From assembly GCF_963676485.1 (NCBI RefSeq), contig NZ_OY781115.1:1-64000 (forward strand): a DNA stretch of 64,000 nucleotides, read 5' to 3'. A program made the translations under genes and the position numbers. This DNA is from an uncultured Cohaesibacter sp. Its GTDB lineage: Bacteria > Pseudomonadota > Alphaproteobacteria > Rhizobiales > Cohaesibacteraceae. A model generated the notes under the pieces. The model ran no database searches, had not been told where the DNA came from, and worked only from the letters and a program-made list of their open reading frames with translations. Below are positions 9,057-18,022 of the stretch, piece after piece (within the stretch, counting starts at the first letter, position 1; the number at the start of each line of letters is the position of its first letter).

Positions 9057-10955
9057 ATGTCTTCGTTCGACGCCGGGCTTGAGGCTGCCCCTGAACGCCT
9101 CTCAAGCTCTCCAGAGGTGAAAGATGGCTCGCCCCAAGAGAAACCTGATTTTCTGGCAAGCCTGAAACTCGTTTCCAACTATATGGATGGTGTGCAGACA
9201 AAGCTGATCCTGTCAGTTTTGCTTGCCACCTTATCCGTTCTGCTTGAGCTTGTTCCCGTGTGGATTGTCTACCGCATAACCTCGCTATTCATTGCCGGCG
9301 ACGCTTTTTCATTTTCCACTATCGCTCTTTATGCTGGCGCCGCGTTTTTGGCGATTATCATGGGATACGCGGCGTTGGGCTTGGCTCTTGGTCAATCGCA
9401 CGTCGTTGCCTTTGACACCATCTTCAATCTTCGTATGGCTCTGGCTCGGCATATGGCCCAATTGCCAATGGGCTATTTCGGCAACCGGAAAAGCGGCGAT
9501 GCAAAGAAGCTCGTCGTTGATGAACCTGAAAAGCTCGAACTTATATTGGCGCATGGGCTGCCGGAAGGCATCAGCGCCATTGGTACATGGCTGGCAGTGT
9601 CTGTCTGGCTCTTTATCGTTGATTGGCGCATGGCCCTTGCCAGCATCGTAGCAGCCCCGATATCTCTGTTCTTGATGGTCCTGGGCATGAAGCGCGGCGC
9701 GAACTGGTCCGGAGCCTATCAGGCCGCAGGGACCCGGATGAACGGCTCGATTGTTGAATATCTGGCGGGGATGCCCGTCATCAAGATCTTCAACCGGACG
9801 GGAGAAAGCTTTGCTGAAACCCGCGACGCTGTTTTTGATTATGCCGAGATTGAAACAAAATGGGCGCGCGCTTTCATTCCCTATGCAGGGACATTCTTCA
9901 GCCTTGTTCTTTCAAACCTCGTTTTCATCGTGCCGACCGGCCTTTTCCTTTTGGCGGCAAATGAAATCACCCTTTCAACCTTTGCCTTCTTCGTCATCCT
10001 GGGGGCCAATTACAGCACTCCGCTTCTGAAATTGTTCAATCTGTTCCACGAACTGGCCCACATCAGCATGGGGTCAGAACGGGTGCAGGATCTGCTGGCT
10101 GCCGAGAAACAAGCAGACAGCAAAGAGCATGTTGAACTGGGCAGTCACGACATTCACTTCGACAATGTCTATTTCGGTTATGATGAGCATGACATATTGC
10201 ATGGCGTCAGCTTTACCGCCCGCCAGGGAGAGGTGACGGCCCTTGTTGGCCCGTCCGGTTCGGGCAAAAGCACCATTGCAAGCCTTATCCCGCGGTTTTT
10301 CGATATCCGCTCCGGGCGCATCAGCATTGGCGAAACAGATATCCGCGCCATGAGCATTGAGCAGTTGATGGAAACGGTCGCCTTCGTGTTCCAGAATACA
10401 TTTCTGTTCTCCGATACGATCGCTGCCAACATCCGCTTTGGCAAGCCAGATGCAACAGACGCCGAAGTTGAGGCCGCTGCGCGTGCGGCACAGGCGCACG
10501 CGTTCATCTCAGCACTGCCAGACGGGTATGGAACCCATCTTGGTGAGCAAGCTGGCACCCTTTCAGGAGGGGAACGCCAGCGCATCGCCATTGCCCGTGC
10601 CATTTTGAAGGACGCGCCGGTCGTTATCCTTGACGAGGCAACGGCCTTTGCCGATCCGGACAATGAGGCGGCCATTCAGGAAGCGATTGAAGCCCTCACT
10701 TTGGGTCGCACACTCATCATCATTGCTCATCGTTTGCATACCATCGCGGATGCCGACCAGATCGTCGTGATCGACAAGGGCAGAGTGGCCGAAAGCGGTT
10801 GTCATGATGCGCTTGTCGCCAAGGGCACTCTTTATGCGACGCTTTGGCGTGACTATACGGCAGCCCAAACGATCAGCTTACGCAGCGATAGCAATGACAT
10901 TGACGAGAACCAGAGCAGCATTCAAGCGCCGGAGGATATGGAACATGACAGATAA
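9057..10955 (+). CDS. ABC transporter, fused permease/ATPase, exporter fold (IrtA/YbtP-like half)
   Basis: 632 residues. A six-helix type IV membrane domain (about residues 45-330) is followed by an ATPase domain with Walker A GPSGSGKST near 397, signature LSGGERQRI near 502 and Walker B VVILDEATAFAD. The DEATAFAD variant and the tandem arrangement with a second half-transporter resemble the YbtP/YbtQ and IrtA/IrtB pairs, which have exporter fold but import ferric siderophores. No N-terminal siderophore-interacting domain is present. The second gene overlaps its end by 11 bases. The substrate is inferred to be a siderophore or related metallophore; this is not proven by sequence. Confidence 0.85.
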   Translation: MSSFDAGLEAAPERLSSSPEVKDGSPQEKPDFLASLKLVSNYMDGVQTKLILSVLLATLSVLLELVPVWIVYRITSLFIAGDAFSFSTIALYAGAAFLAIIMGYAALGLALGQSHVVAFDTIFNLRMALARHMAQLPMGYFGNRKSGDAKKLVVDEPEKLELILAHGLPEGISAIGTWLAVSVWLFIVDWRMALASIVAAPISLFLMVLGMKRGANWSGAYQAAGTRMNGSIVEYLAGMPVIKIFNRTGESFAETRDAVFDYAEIETKWARAFIPYAGTFFSLVLSNLVFIVPTGLFLLAANEITLSTFAFFVILGANYSTPLLKLFNLFHELAHISMGSERVQDLLAAEKQADSKEHVELGSHDIHFDNVYFGYDEHDILHGVSFTARQGEVTALVGPSGSGKSTIASLIPRFFDIRSGRISIGETDIRAMSIEQLMETVAFVFQNTFLFSDTIAANIRFGKPDATDAEVEAAARAAQAHAFISALPDGYGTHLGEQAGTLSGGERQRIAIARAILKDAPVVILDEATAFADPDNEAAIQEAIEALTLGRTLIIIAHRLHTIADADQIVVIDKGRVAESGCHDALVAKGTLYATLWRDYTAAQTISLRSDSNDIDENQSSIQAPEDMEHDR

Positions 10956-12780
10956 TGCACAAGCGGCCCCCCTGGCAGAGAGCCTTGATCCCCAAGGACA
11001 GAAAACGCGCTCTGACCTTGCCAGCATTAAGCGCCTATGGGCTTTGGCCGGCCCGCTGCGCGGAAAGGTCATGGCGGGAATTCTTTATCGCTTTGCCCAG
11101 TCCTTCTGCCTCGGCTTGGCTTTCGGCGTCGTCATCCTGGTGATTGGCCGTCTGGCACAAGGCGAAACCATGACATATGGCTGGGCATGGCAGGTCACAG
11201 GCCTTATGGCGCTATCCCTTTTTGGACAGCTCCTGTTTGGCTACCTGTCCGCTATCAACTCATGGCTCTCCAGCTTCAAACTGGCCAGCCATTTGCGGCT
11301 TGGCATTCTTGACCATTTGCGAACCCTTCCGCTCGGCTTCCATTTGTCTCGAAACAAGGGAGATACCGTTACAGTTTTAACGACAGACATGCAGATGATG
11401 GAGAGCTTTATGAGCGACGCGTTGCCACGCATTGCGCAAGCGTTTGGCCTTCCAGTGGCCGTGCTCATCTTCCTGTTTATTCAGGATTGGGCCGTTGGGC
11501 TTGCAGCCGCTTGCTCTATCTTGGCGGGCATTCCTGTCTATCTGGCCACAAGCCGCTGGCTGGCTCGACTTGGCATTCGTCGTCAAGACATGCAGGCAGA
11601 AGCTGCGGCCCGCATGATCGAATATGTGCAGGGCATTGCTGTGATCCGCGCCTTCAATCGCATTGCCAAGGGGCAAGAGAGTTTCCGTGCGGGCCTTAAG
11701 GCATTCCGCGATATATCTGTCGAGATGATTGTCAATCTGACCGTCCCGCTGGTCACCTTCGGCGCGATCATCATGGTCGGGATCCCTCTTCTCATTCTGG
11801 TCTGCGGTTGGCGCTATGGCAGCGGTACAATTGATGTTGCAACAGCCATAGCGGCATTGGTCTTGGCCTTTTCGCTCTACACTCCGATCCTCGGCCTCGT
11901 CGCTGTTATGGAACTAACGCGTATGGCGGATGCGTCGCTCACGCGTATGGATCGCGTTTTGACGGCCTCTTCCCTTCCTCGCCCGACACATCCGCAACAG
12001 CCCAAAGGCTTTGAGGTAAAATTCGACAATGTGAGGTTCGGCTACACCTCCGAACGCGACGTGCTCAAGGGGCTGACCTTTACCGTGCCGGAACGCTCGA
12101 TGACCGCAATTGTCGGCCTTTCTGGAGCAGGCAAAAGCACCATACTCAACCTGTTGCCCCGCTTCTGGGACATCTCCGGAGGGGCAATCTCTATCGACAA
12201 CAGGGATATCCGCTCGCTTGATCCTGATAGTCTCAATCAGCTGATCACGGTTGTGTTTCAGGATGTCTATCTCTTTTCGGGCACACTCTTTGACAATATC
12301 GCCTTTGGCCGCAAAGGTGCGACACTGGATGAGGTGAGGGCCGCAGCCAAAGCCGCGCAAGCAAGCGACTTTATCGAAGCTTTGCCAAATGGCTACATGA
12401 CCAAGGTCGGAGAAGGGGGGGCGTCTCTTTCTGGCGGAGAGCGGCAGAGAGTCTCCATTGCGCGCGCCATTCTCAAGGATGCTCCGATTATCTTGCTGGA
12501 TGAAGCGACAGCAGCAATCGATCCATCGAACGAACGGGCTTTGCAGGCAGCTCTTGGCAGTCTTGTCGCCAACAAGACCCTGATTGTTGTGGCTCACAGG
12601 CTCTCAACCATCCGTGCGGCCAACCAGATTCTGGTGTTGGATGACGGTAGGGTTGTCGAGAAGGGGCGGCATGACGATCTGGCACAGGCCGGTGGGCTCT
12701 ATAGTAAATTGTGGAGCCACTGGACAAGTGCTGCAAATTGGAGGATTGGTAGAAAAGCCAGACCTGGCACCACATCCTGA
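10945..12780 (+). CDS. ABC transporter, fused permease/ATPase, exporter fold (IrtB/YbtQ-like half)
   Basis: 611 residues from ATG 10945, chosen because GGAGGA lies just upstream and the frame before it only shadows the previous gene. Membrane domain about residues 35-330; Walker A GLSGAGKST near 391, signature LSGGERQRV near 495, Walker B IILLDEATAAID. With the preceding gene it should form a heterodimer in the inner membrane. The overlapping start implies translational coupling. A TetR gene follows 27 bases after the stop. Confidence 0.87.
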   Translation: MTDNAQAAPLAESLDPQGQKTRSDLASIKRLWALAGPLRGKVMAGILYRFAQSFCLGLAFGVVILVIGRLAQGETMTYGWAWQVTGLMALSLFGQLLFGYLSAINSWLSSFKLASHLRLGILDHLRTLPLGFHLSRNKGDTVTVLTTDMQMMESFMSDALPRIAQAFGLPVAVLIFLFIQDWAVGLAAACSILAGIPVYLATSRWLARLGIRRQDMQAEAAARMIEYVQGIAVIRAFNRIAKGQESFRAGLKAFRDISVEMIVNLTVPLVTFGAIIMVGIPLLILVCGWRYGSGTIDVATAIAALVLAFSLYTPILGLVAVMELTRMADASLTRMDRVLTASSLPRPTHPQQPKGFEVKFDNVRFGYTSERDVLKGLTFTVPERSMTAIVGLSGAGKSTILNLLPRFWDISGGAISIDNRDIRSLDPDSLNQLITVVFQDVYLFSGTLFDNIAFGRKGATLDEVRAAAKAAQASDFIEALPNGYMTKVGEGGASLSGGERQRVSIARAILKDAPIILLDEATAAIDPSNERALQAALGSLVANKTLIVVAHRLSTIRAANQILVLDDGRVVEKGRHDDLAQAGGLYSKLWSHWTSAANWRIGRKARPGTTS

Positions 12781-12807
12781 GCCACTGAATAGAGAGACCA
12801 AGACGTG

Positions 12808-13473
12808 ATGGAAAAAGCCCCGAGCAACCAAACGGCAAGTGTCGGACGGCCCGCTCGCATCACCCGCGACGATATTGCCGCAACCGCGCTCGAAATCGGT
12901 CTGGACAAGGTCACCCTTTCAGCGATCGGGTCGGCACTTGGAGTGGACCACTCTTCTCTCTATCGTCATATCAAGAACCGCGACGACATTCTGATCGCCG
13001 CGGCCGATCTGGCAGTCTCACAAGCGGATTGGTATATCAAGACCAACAACTGGCGCGCTTTCATCGTCCATGTCGCTGAAGTCTCATGGGCTCTCTACCG
13101 GCGCTATCCGGGGCTTGCGATGATCATCCGGAGAATGGACAGCATGCCGCCATCCATTCTTTTGGTCTTTGCTCAAAGCTGTCGAGAGCTGGAACAGTTC
13201 GGTTTTTCCTTGGCCGATGCTGCGTTGCTCGTTGACAGCGTGCTCGACATGACCAGCGACTCCTCCCTTGGCTGGGAGCATATGGCAGAGCCAATCAAGG
13301 ATGGAAGGACTGTGGCCCAATCTCTGCAAGCTTCTCTTGATGACCTGGCCAATGAGAGTCCAGATCTCGCCCACCCTATTGGCTTCATCGGTGAAGTCAT
13401 CGATAGCGGCCCACAAAACTGGTGGAAACGAAAGCTGGAGCTGCTGCTCGATGGCGCTGAAAAGATGCTATAA
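12808..13473 (+). CDS. TetR family transcriptional regulator
   Basis: 221 residues from ATG 12808 (a GTG at 12805 is in frame). The HTH follows a short N-terminal tail: ITRDDIAATALEIGLDKVTLSAIGSALGVDHSSLYRHIKNRDD, about residues 18-62. The C-terminal part is of the TetR_C type with a tryptophan-rich helix (NNWRAFIVHVAEVSW). It is the third gene of the ABC exporter operon and probably senses the transported compound or its iron complex. Its target is not directly visible. Confidence 0.85.
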   Translation: MEKAPSNQTASVGRPARITRDDIAATALEIGLDKVTLSAIGSALGVDHSSLYRHIKNRDDILIAAADLAVSQADWYIKTNNWRAFIVHVAEVSWALYRRYPGLAMIIRRMDSMPPSILLVFAQSCRELEQFGFSLADAALLVDSVLDMTSDSSLGWEHMAEPIKDGRTVAQSLQASLDDLANESPDLAHPIGFIGEVIDSGPQNWWKRKLELLLDGAEKML

Positions 13474-13580
13474 GGGCCCCTAGCCCGAACCAATCCAGCG
13501 CATCCCTCATGCTTGGGCTTCGATTCTTTTTGCAGCTTCTCCAAGACATGCGGGATGCTGCATATTGAAGGATAAATATT

Positions 13581-14165
13581 GTGTTGAATGACATTCTTAT
13601 CAGTGCAGGCCTGCCGTATCTGACCTATCTTATTTTGTCGTCATATGGCGTACCGACAGTGACGGCTCTGGCAGTTGGATCCGTTTTTCCAATTGCCTCG
13701 ATTGTGGTGGCCTTTGTGCGCAGTCGTCGTATACAGGCGATTGGCATTCTCACATTATCGGCAACGATGGCGTCTGTGATCACTAGCCTTTATTTCAACA
13801 GTGCCTATCTGGCGCTTGCCAAGGGATCGTTGATCACGGGATGTGTCGGTCTGGTATTTGGGCTGTCCTTGTTGGCACCTCGGCCTTTGATTTTCTATCT
13901 CGAATCCAGCGATGCGGAAGGGCGGGCGCGCGCCGAAACACTCTGGCAAACCGCGCCACAATTTCGAAAAGTCATGCGCCTTATCACGGTTGTCTGGTGC
14001 ATTGGTCTGTTGGGCGAAGCGAGCCAGCGGCTGGTGCTTATTCCGCTTCTGCCTGTTGATGTGTTCTTGCCAGTCAGCGAAGTGATGTGGATTGCCTGCT
14101 TTGGCTTACTGATGGCTTGGAGCTACCGCTATGGCCACCGCAAAATGGCAAAGGCGGCGGGATAG
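13581..14165 (+). CDS. VC0807-like integral membrane protein
   Basis: 194 residues with five or six hydrophobic segments and a polar loop (SSDAEGRARAETLWQTAPQFRKVMR, residues about 110-134) between them. This layout matches VC0807-family inner-membrane proteins, often found beside siderophore or metal transport genes but of unknown function. The GTG start at 13581 is preceded by GAAGG at a good distance. It probably ends the operon begun at 9057. Confidence 0.7.
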   Translation: MLNDILISAGLPYLTYLILSSYGVPTVTALAVGSVFPIASIVVAFVRSRRIQAIGILTLSATMASVITSLYFNSAYLALAKGSLITGCVGLVFGLSLLAPRPLIFYLESSDAEGRARAETLWQTAPQFRKVMRLITVVWCIGLLGEASQRLVLIPLLPVDVFLPVSEVMWIACFGLLMAWSYRYGHRKMAKAAG

Positions 14166-14364
14166 TGACGCGTCATAAAGCATCTCGGCTGGCGCCGTTT
14201 ATCCTGTAACCACCCTCACGAAAATTCCCCAATCTCGTTTAAAGACAAAAGCTTACAACAGAGCCGCTTGCTCTCCTTTGTGGCTCGTCTTAAACAGAGC
14301 AATTGCTTTTCCACATTGGTGTCGAATTCCTGCTTGCTATAAATGCACCGTCAGACCACTATGC
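14166..14364. other. Intergenic upstream of the riboswitch
   Basis: No gene is seen. The stretch should hold the promoter of the riboswitch-controlled operon, but no unambiguous -35/-10 pair was found. Confidence 0.4.
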
Positions 14365-14572
14365 CGTCGATGGTTCTCTATCAGGGGAAAACCCTGTCGA
14401 GATGAAAAGGGAATACGGTGAGGAATAGCCAATAGGCGCCAAATCCGTGACTGCCCCCGCAACTGTAAGCGGTGAGTGAAAGTCGATCTGCCACTGGGAT
14501 AGGATGGTGCCATACCATGCCCGGGAAGGCCGACCAAGCATTGACCCGCAAGTCAGGAGACCTGCCATCTTC
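14365..14572 (+). ncRNA. Cobalamin (B12) riboswitch
   Basis: The sequence carries the conserved cobalamin-element blocks in order: an early GAAAACCCTGTC-type segment, AATCCGTGACTGCCCCCGCA followed by ACTGTAAGCGGTGAG, GCCACTGGGATAGG, GGGAAGGC (14523-14530) and the B12 box AGTCAGGAGACCTGCC (14551-14566). It lies 115 bases before the DUF1636 gene. A hairpin with arms CCGGA/TCCGG (14586-14603) follows and could belong to the expression platform. Adenosylcobalamin binding normally lowers expression of the downstream uptake genes. This strongly suggests that the following ABC importer takes up corrinoids. Confidence 0.95.
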
Positions 14573-14686
14573 TTTTCAACGTAACCCGGACGGGGTGTTC
14601 CGGAAGGTGACTGAAGATGTTTCTATTGGTATCTGCCAAAACTATATCTGGTTGTCCTTTATCCCCGCGCATTTGCGGAGGATGCC

Positions 14687-15097
14687 ATGGGCAAAACCGT
14701 ATCTCATCATATTTCTTTATGCACCAAATGTCAGCGCACAAAAGGGGTATGCGAAGCCGGATATGAGCTTGCCAGGGCCGTTGCAGAGGCGGTCTTTCAG
14801 GCAGGCCCGATGCTTGACGACACTTTTGAGATTTCCGGCTATTCAGATCTTTCCGGATGCCCTGAGAAATGCCTTGTCGGCTGGTGCGCAACACCGGGCA
14901 CCGTTTATCTTTTTGGCGATGTAACCGAAAAGCAAGATTTGGACGCGCTGGTATTGCTGGCTCAATCCATCATAGCGCCAGATTGTGACCAAACAGCCCG
15001 CATGCATGCTCAGCCTGCAAGGATTGGAGAGCCCGTGCGAGTGCCTGCGGCCATAATGGTCGTTGAGTTCGAGAGCCAAGAGAGGGTTGCAGCATGA
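14687..15097 (+). CDS. DUF1636 family metal-binding-type protein
   Basis: 136 residues. Cysteines C12, C15, C22 (LCTKCQRTKGVC) and C58, C62, C67 (SGCPEKCLVGWC) form two clusters, the hallmark of DUF1636 proteins, which look like thioredoxin-fold 2Fe-2S ferredoxins. The family is repeatedly found beside B12 genes in Alphaproteobacteria, and this copy is the first gene after the riboswitch. A strong GGAGG precedes the ATG. Its stop overlaps the ATPase start (15094). A redox role in corrinoid handling is inference. Confidence 0.8.
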   Translation: MGKTVSHHISLCTKCQRTKGVCEAGYELARAVAEAVFQAGPMLDDTFEISGYSDLSGCPEKCLVGWCATPGTVYLFGDVTEKQDLDALVLLAQSIIAPDCDQTARMHAQPARIGEPVRVPAAIMVVEFESQERVAA

Positions 15098-15876
15098 GTG
15101 CAGCCTCTTTGGACGTGAAAAATGTAAGCTGGAAGCCGCACCGGTCCAAAGCCCTTGTTTTGGACGGCATCAGTGTTTCAGTAAAAGCAGGGCAGGTGTT
15201 CGGTGTTGTCGGGGCCAATGGAGCAGGAAAATCTACTCTGCTTCGTATGATCTATCGGTTTAACCAGCCAACAGCTGGCAAGGTCGAAATCGACGGTCAA
15301 GATATCTGGGCGCTTACTCCGCGCGAGGTTGCCCGCACGGTGGCTGCCGTTTTGCAGGAACAACCAACTGATTTCGCCCTATCCGTAAAAGAGATCGTCG
15401 CTCTTGGGCGAACGCCTTTCCGCGCGGGTCTCACTGTGGGAGGTGCGCGCGATAAAGCCATCATTGAAACGACGTTGGATGCAATGGACTTGCGCCCCTT
15501 TGCAAACCGCGCATTCGGCACTTTGTCCGGAGGGGAGAGGCAACGGGTCATGGTCGCTCGGGCTCTTGCCCAAGAGCCAAAATTGCTTGTGCTGGATGAG
15601 CCGACCAATCATCTGGACATTCGGCACCAGCTCGATGTCATCGCCTTGATCCGGCATCTCGACATGACAATTGTCGTCAGTTTGCACGACTTGAATATGG
15701 CGACCTCTGTTTGTGATCAAGTTCTGCTGCTGGACAAGGGCAAGACAGCCTGTGTTGGGCCCCCTACTGAGGTTCTCACCGAACGGTCTGTGTCTCAGGC
15801 ATTCAATGTCGATGCCCACCTTGAACAGTTATCTCCCAGCACGCAGCCCCATTTTACTTATCATTTGCCATCTTGA
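15094..15876 (+). CDS. ABC transporter ATPase, FecE/BtuD type
   Basis: 260 residues. Walker A GANGAGKST (40-48), Q-loop around LQEQPTDFAL, signature LSGGERQRV near 143 and Walker B LLVLDEPTNHLD are all intact. The pattern is that of vitamin B12/ferric-siderophore/haemin import ATPases. It overlaps the DUF1636 gene by 4 bases, and the binding-protein and permease genes follow, giving a complete importer under the cobalamin riboswitch. Confidence 0.9.
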   Translation: MSAASLDVKNVSWKPHRSKALVLDGISVSVKAGQVFGVVGANGAGKSTLLRMIYRFNQPTAGKVEIDGQDIWALTPREVARTVAAVLQEQPTDFALSVKEIVALGRTPFRAGLTVGGARDKAIIETTLDAMDLRPFANRAFGTLSGGERQRVMVARALAQEPKLLVLDEPTNHLDIRHQLDVIALIRHLDMTIVVSLHDLNMATSVCDQVLLLDKGKTACVGPPTEVLTERSVSQAFNVDAHLEQLSPSTQPHFTYHLPS

Positions 15877-15887
15877 AAGGATGTTTC

Positions 15888-16823
15888 ATGAGATTTGCCG
15901 CCCCCCTTGTTGGTATGCTGATGCTCACCGCGCCTGCGCTCGCACAGATACAAGTGCAAAGCTGCAACCGCACCGTTTCTTTCGATGCTCCGCCAATGCA
16001 TGCCGTTTCCAACGACGTCAATTTGACCGAGATGATGTTGGTTCTTGGCTTGCGTGACCGTATGGTCGGCTACACAGGCATTTCCGGCTGGAAAACCCTC
16101 GACGAAGAGATGCGCGCCGGTATTGAAGAGCTTCCTGAGTTGTCGGAGAAATATCCGAGCAAGGAAGTTCTGATCGGAGCCGATGCAGACTTCTATTTCG
16201 CAGGCTGGAATTACGGCATGAAGGTGGGAGGAGACGTCACACCGGAAACCCTCGCCCCCTTTGGCATCAAAGTCTATGAACTGACGGAAAGCTGCATCCA
16301 TATCGGTGCCAAGCCCAAGGTTTCCATGAATGACATGTATAATGACCTCCTCAATCTGGGCAAGATCTTCGATGTAGAAGACCGGGCAAAGGCTCTTGTC
16401 GAGGGTTACAAAAATGACCTGGCCGCTTTCAAGCAAAAGCTCAAGACCGGCGACAAGCCTTTGCGGGTCTTTGTCTATGATAGTGGCGAGGATACGCCAT
16501 TCACTGCAGGCAAATATGCAATGCCCACCGCATTGATCGAAGCTGCAGGTGGAAAGAATGTCATGGACGATGTCGAGAAAAGCTGGACGACGGTTACTTG
16601 GGAAAAAGTCCTTGAGGAAAATCCTGAAGTTATTGCCATCGTCAATTATGGGGCCGTGACCGCTGAACAGAAGCGTGACTTCATGCTCAACAATCCCGCA
16701 TTTGCTAGCATTGATGCGGTGAAAAACAAGCGGTTTGTGACATTGGAATATGTCGAAGCCACGCCCGGACCGCGCAATATCCGCGCTATCAAGAAATTGG
16801 CTAAAGCCTTTTGGGGTCAATAA
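15888..16823 (+). CDS. ABC transporter substrate-binding protein, BtuF/FepB type (probable corrinoid binding)
   Basis: 311 residues from ATG 15888, preceded by GAAAGGA; an in-frame TTG at 15873 is not needed. A signal peptide MRFAAPLVGMLMLTAPALAQ is visible. The mature part has the periplasmic binding protein type III features: an early TEMMLVLGLRDRMVGYTG and a later FTAGKYAMPTALIEAAGGKNVMDD. Similar proteins bind B12, haem or siderophores; the upstream riboswitch favours corrinoids. Confidence 0.87.
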   Translation: MRFAAPLVGMLMLTAPALAQIQVQSCNRTVSFDAPPMHAVSNDVNLTEMMLVLGLRDRMVGYTGISGWKTLDEEMRAGIEELPELSEKYPSKEVLIGADADFYFAGWNYGMKVGGDVTPETLAPFGIKVYELTESCIHIGAKPKVSMNDMYNDLLNLGKIFDVEDRAKALVEGYKNDLAAFKQKLKTGDKPLRVFVYDSGEDTPFTAGKYAMPTALIEAAGGKNVMDDVEKSWTTVTWEKVLEENPEVIAIVNYGAVTAEQKRDFMLNNPAFASIDAVKNKRFVTLEYVEATPGPRNIRAIKKLAKAFWGQ

Positions 16824-16825
16824 GA

Positions 16826-17911
16826 ATGACTGAATCGACCAGCCCGTTTTCTGATGGCAAAAAGCATCACTTTGCTGTTGGAAAAAAGCACTCGGACACC
16901 CTCGGTATCAAAGCTCATCTTGTTATCGGATTGGTGCTTCTGGCCGGTTCAGTCTCACTCGCGATCAGTGTCGGGGCCGTTTCTGTTCCTCTAGACACAA
17001 TCTGGGGGATACTCCTAAACAGGATGTCTCCCGACCTGATCGCTCCTTTCTGGTCTCATGGACGAGAATCCATTGTCTGGGAAATCCGTTTTCCCCGTGC
17101 CTTGCTTGCGGCAATGGTTGGGGCCGGGCTTTCCATGGTTGGAGCAAGCCTTCAGGCTGTGACACGCAACCCTCTCGCCGACCCTCATCTTCTTGGCATC
17201 TCGGCAGGAGGGGCCTTCGGCGCTATTCTGGCCTTGTTGCATACAGGCTTGTTTCTAGGCTTGTTGACGGTTCCGCTTCTTGCCTTTGTGGGTGCACTTG
17301 GCGCCACTTTCATTGTGCTGCTCGTTTCAAAGCTCGCCCATTCAACAAGTGCAGACAGATTGGTTCTGGCTGGCGTGGCGGTCTCATTTGTCATAATGGC
17401 TTGTGCCAACTTGCTGATTTTTCTTGGAGACCCTCGCGCTACACATACGGTGGTTTTCTGGATGCTCGGAGGCCTGGGATTGGCACAATGGTCTCACCTA
17501 CTCTATCCCCTGATCATCCTGTTGTTGTGTGGATCATGGCTGATAGCCAAGTCCGGCCATCTCAATGCCATGACAATCGGGGATGAAACAGCAACCACGT
17601 TAGGCATCGCGGTTGCCCGCTTCCGCCTTTTCGTTTTCGTTGTCGGTGCGTTAATCACCGGCGTAATGGTGGCCTTTTCTGGAATGATCGGGTTTGTAGG
17701 ACTGATGGTTCCCCATATCGTTCGCCAGTTTGTTGGCGGCGACTATCACCGGCTCTTACCCTTTTCAGCGCTCTATGGAGCTGTTTTCCTGATCTGCGCA
17801 GACTGTCTGGCCCGTGTCATCATGGCCCCTGAAGATATTCCCATCGGGATCGTTACCGGCCTGATCGGTGGACTCTTCTTTATCTGGTTGTTGGGCAAAC
17901 GCGGTTCATAG
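16826..17911 (+). CDS. ABC transporter permease, FecCD/BtuC type
   Basis: 361 residues from ATG 16826, 3 bases after the binding-protein stop. A cytoplasmic N-terminal tail of about 30 residues is followed by about ten hydrophobic segments. The family's conserved RFPRALLAAMVGAGLSMVG and NPLADPHLLGISAGGAFGA are present near residues 88-140, and GFVGLMVPHIVRQFVGGDYHRLLPFSA near the C-terminal third. It forms the membrane channel of the riboswitch-controlled importer and is the last gene of that operon. Confidence 0.9.
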   Translation: MTESTSPFSDGKKHHFAVGKKHSDTLGIKAHLVIGLVLLAGSVSLAISVGAVSVPLDTIWGILLNRMSPDLIAPFWSHGRESIVWEIRFPRALLAAMVGAGLSMVGASLQAVTRNPLADPHLLGISAGGAFGAILALLHTGLFLGLLTVPLLAFVGALGATFIVLLVSKLAHSTSADRLVLAGVAVSFVIMACANLLIFLGDPRATHTVVFWMLGGLGLAQWSHLLYPLIILLLCGSWLIAKSGHLNAMTIGDETATTLGIAVARFRLFVFVVGALITGVMVAFSGMIGFVGLMVPHIVRQFVGGDYHRLLPFSALYGAVFLICADCLARVIMAPEDIPIGIVTGLIGGLFFIWLLGKRGS

Positions 17912-18022
17912 CAAGGAAAACAGATGCACAGCTCATGGATAGTTCTGCAAAGTCTTGCAGTGCTTTCTTGATCTCTTGCGGACCTCCTCCGGAGCGAACG
18001 CATTTGGCAAGCCCCTCCCGTG

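Noticed and set aside
15861-16820. 319-codon open frame on the minus strand
   Set aside because: It lies antisense to the well-supported BtuF-type gene with signal peptide and has no ribosome site or recognisable domain.
17880-18022. A lost C-terminal extension of the double-HTH LysR protein in another frame
   Set aside because: The alternative frame after the stop (EVTREGLAKCV, then GGGPQEIKKALQDFAELS) looks protein-like, but the LysR protein already ends at a normal place. A frameshift cannot be shown without relatives.
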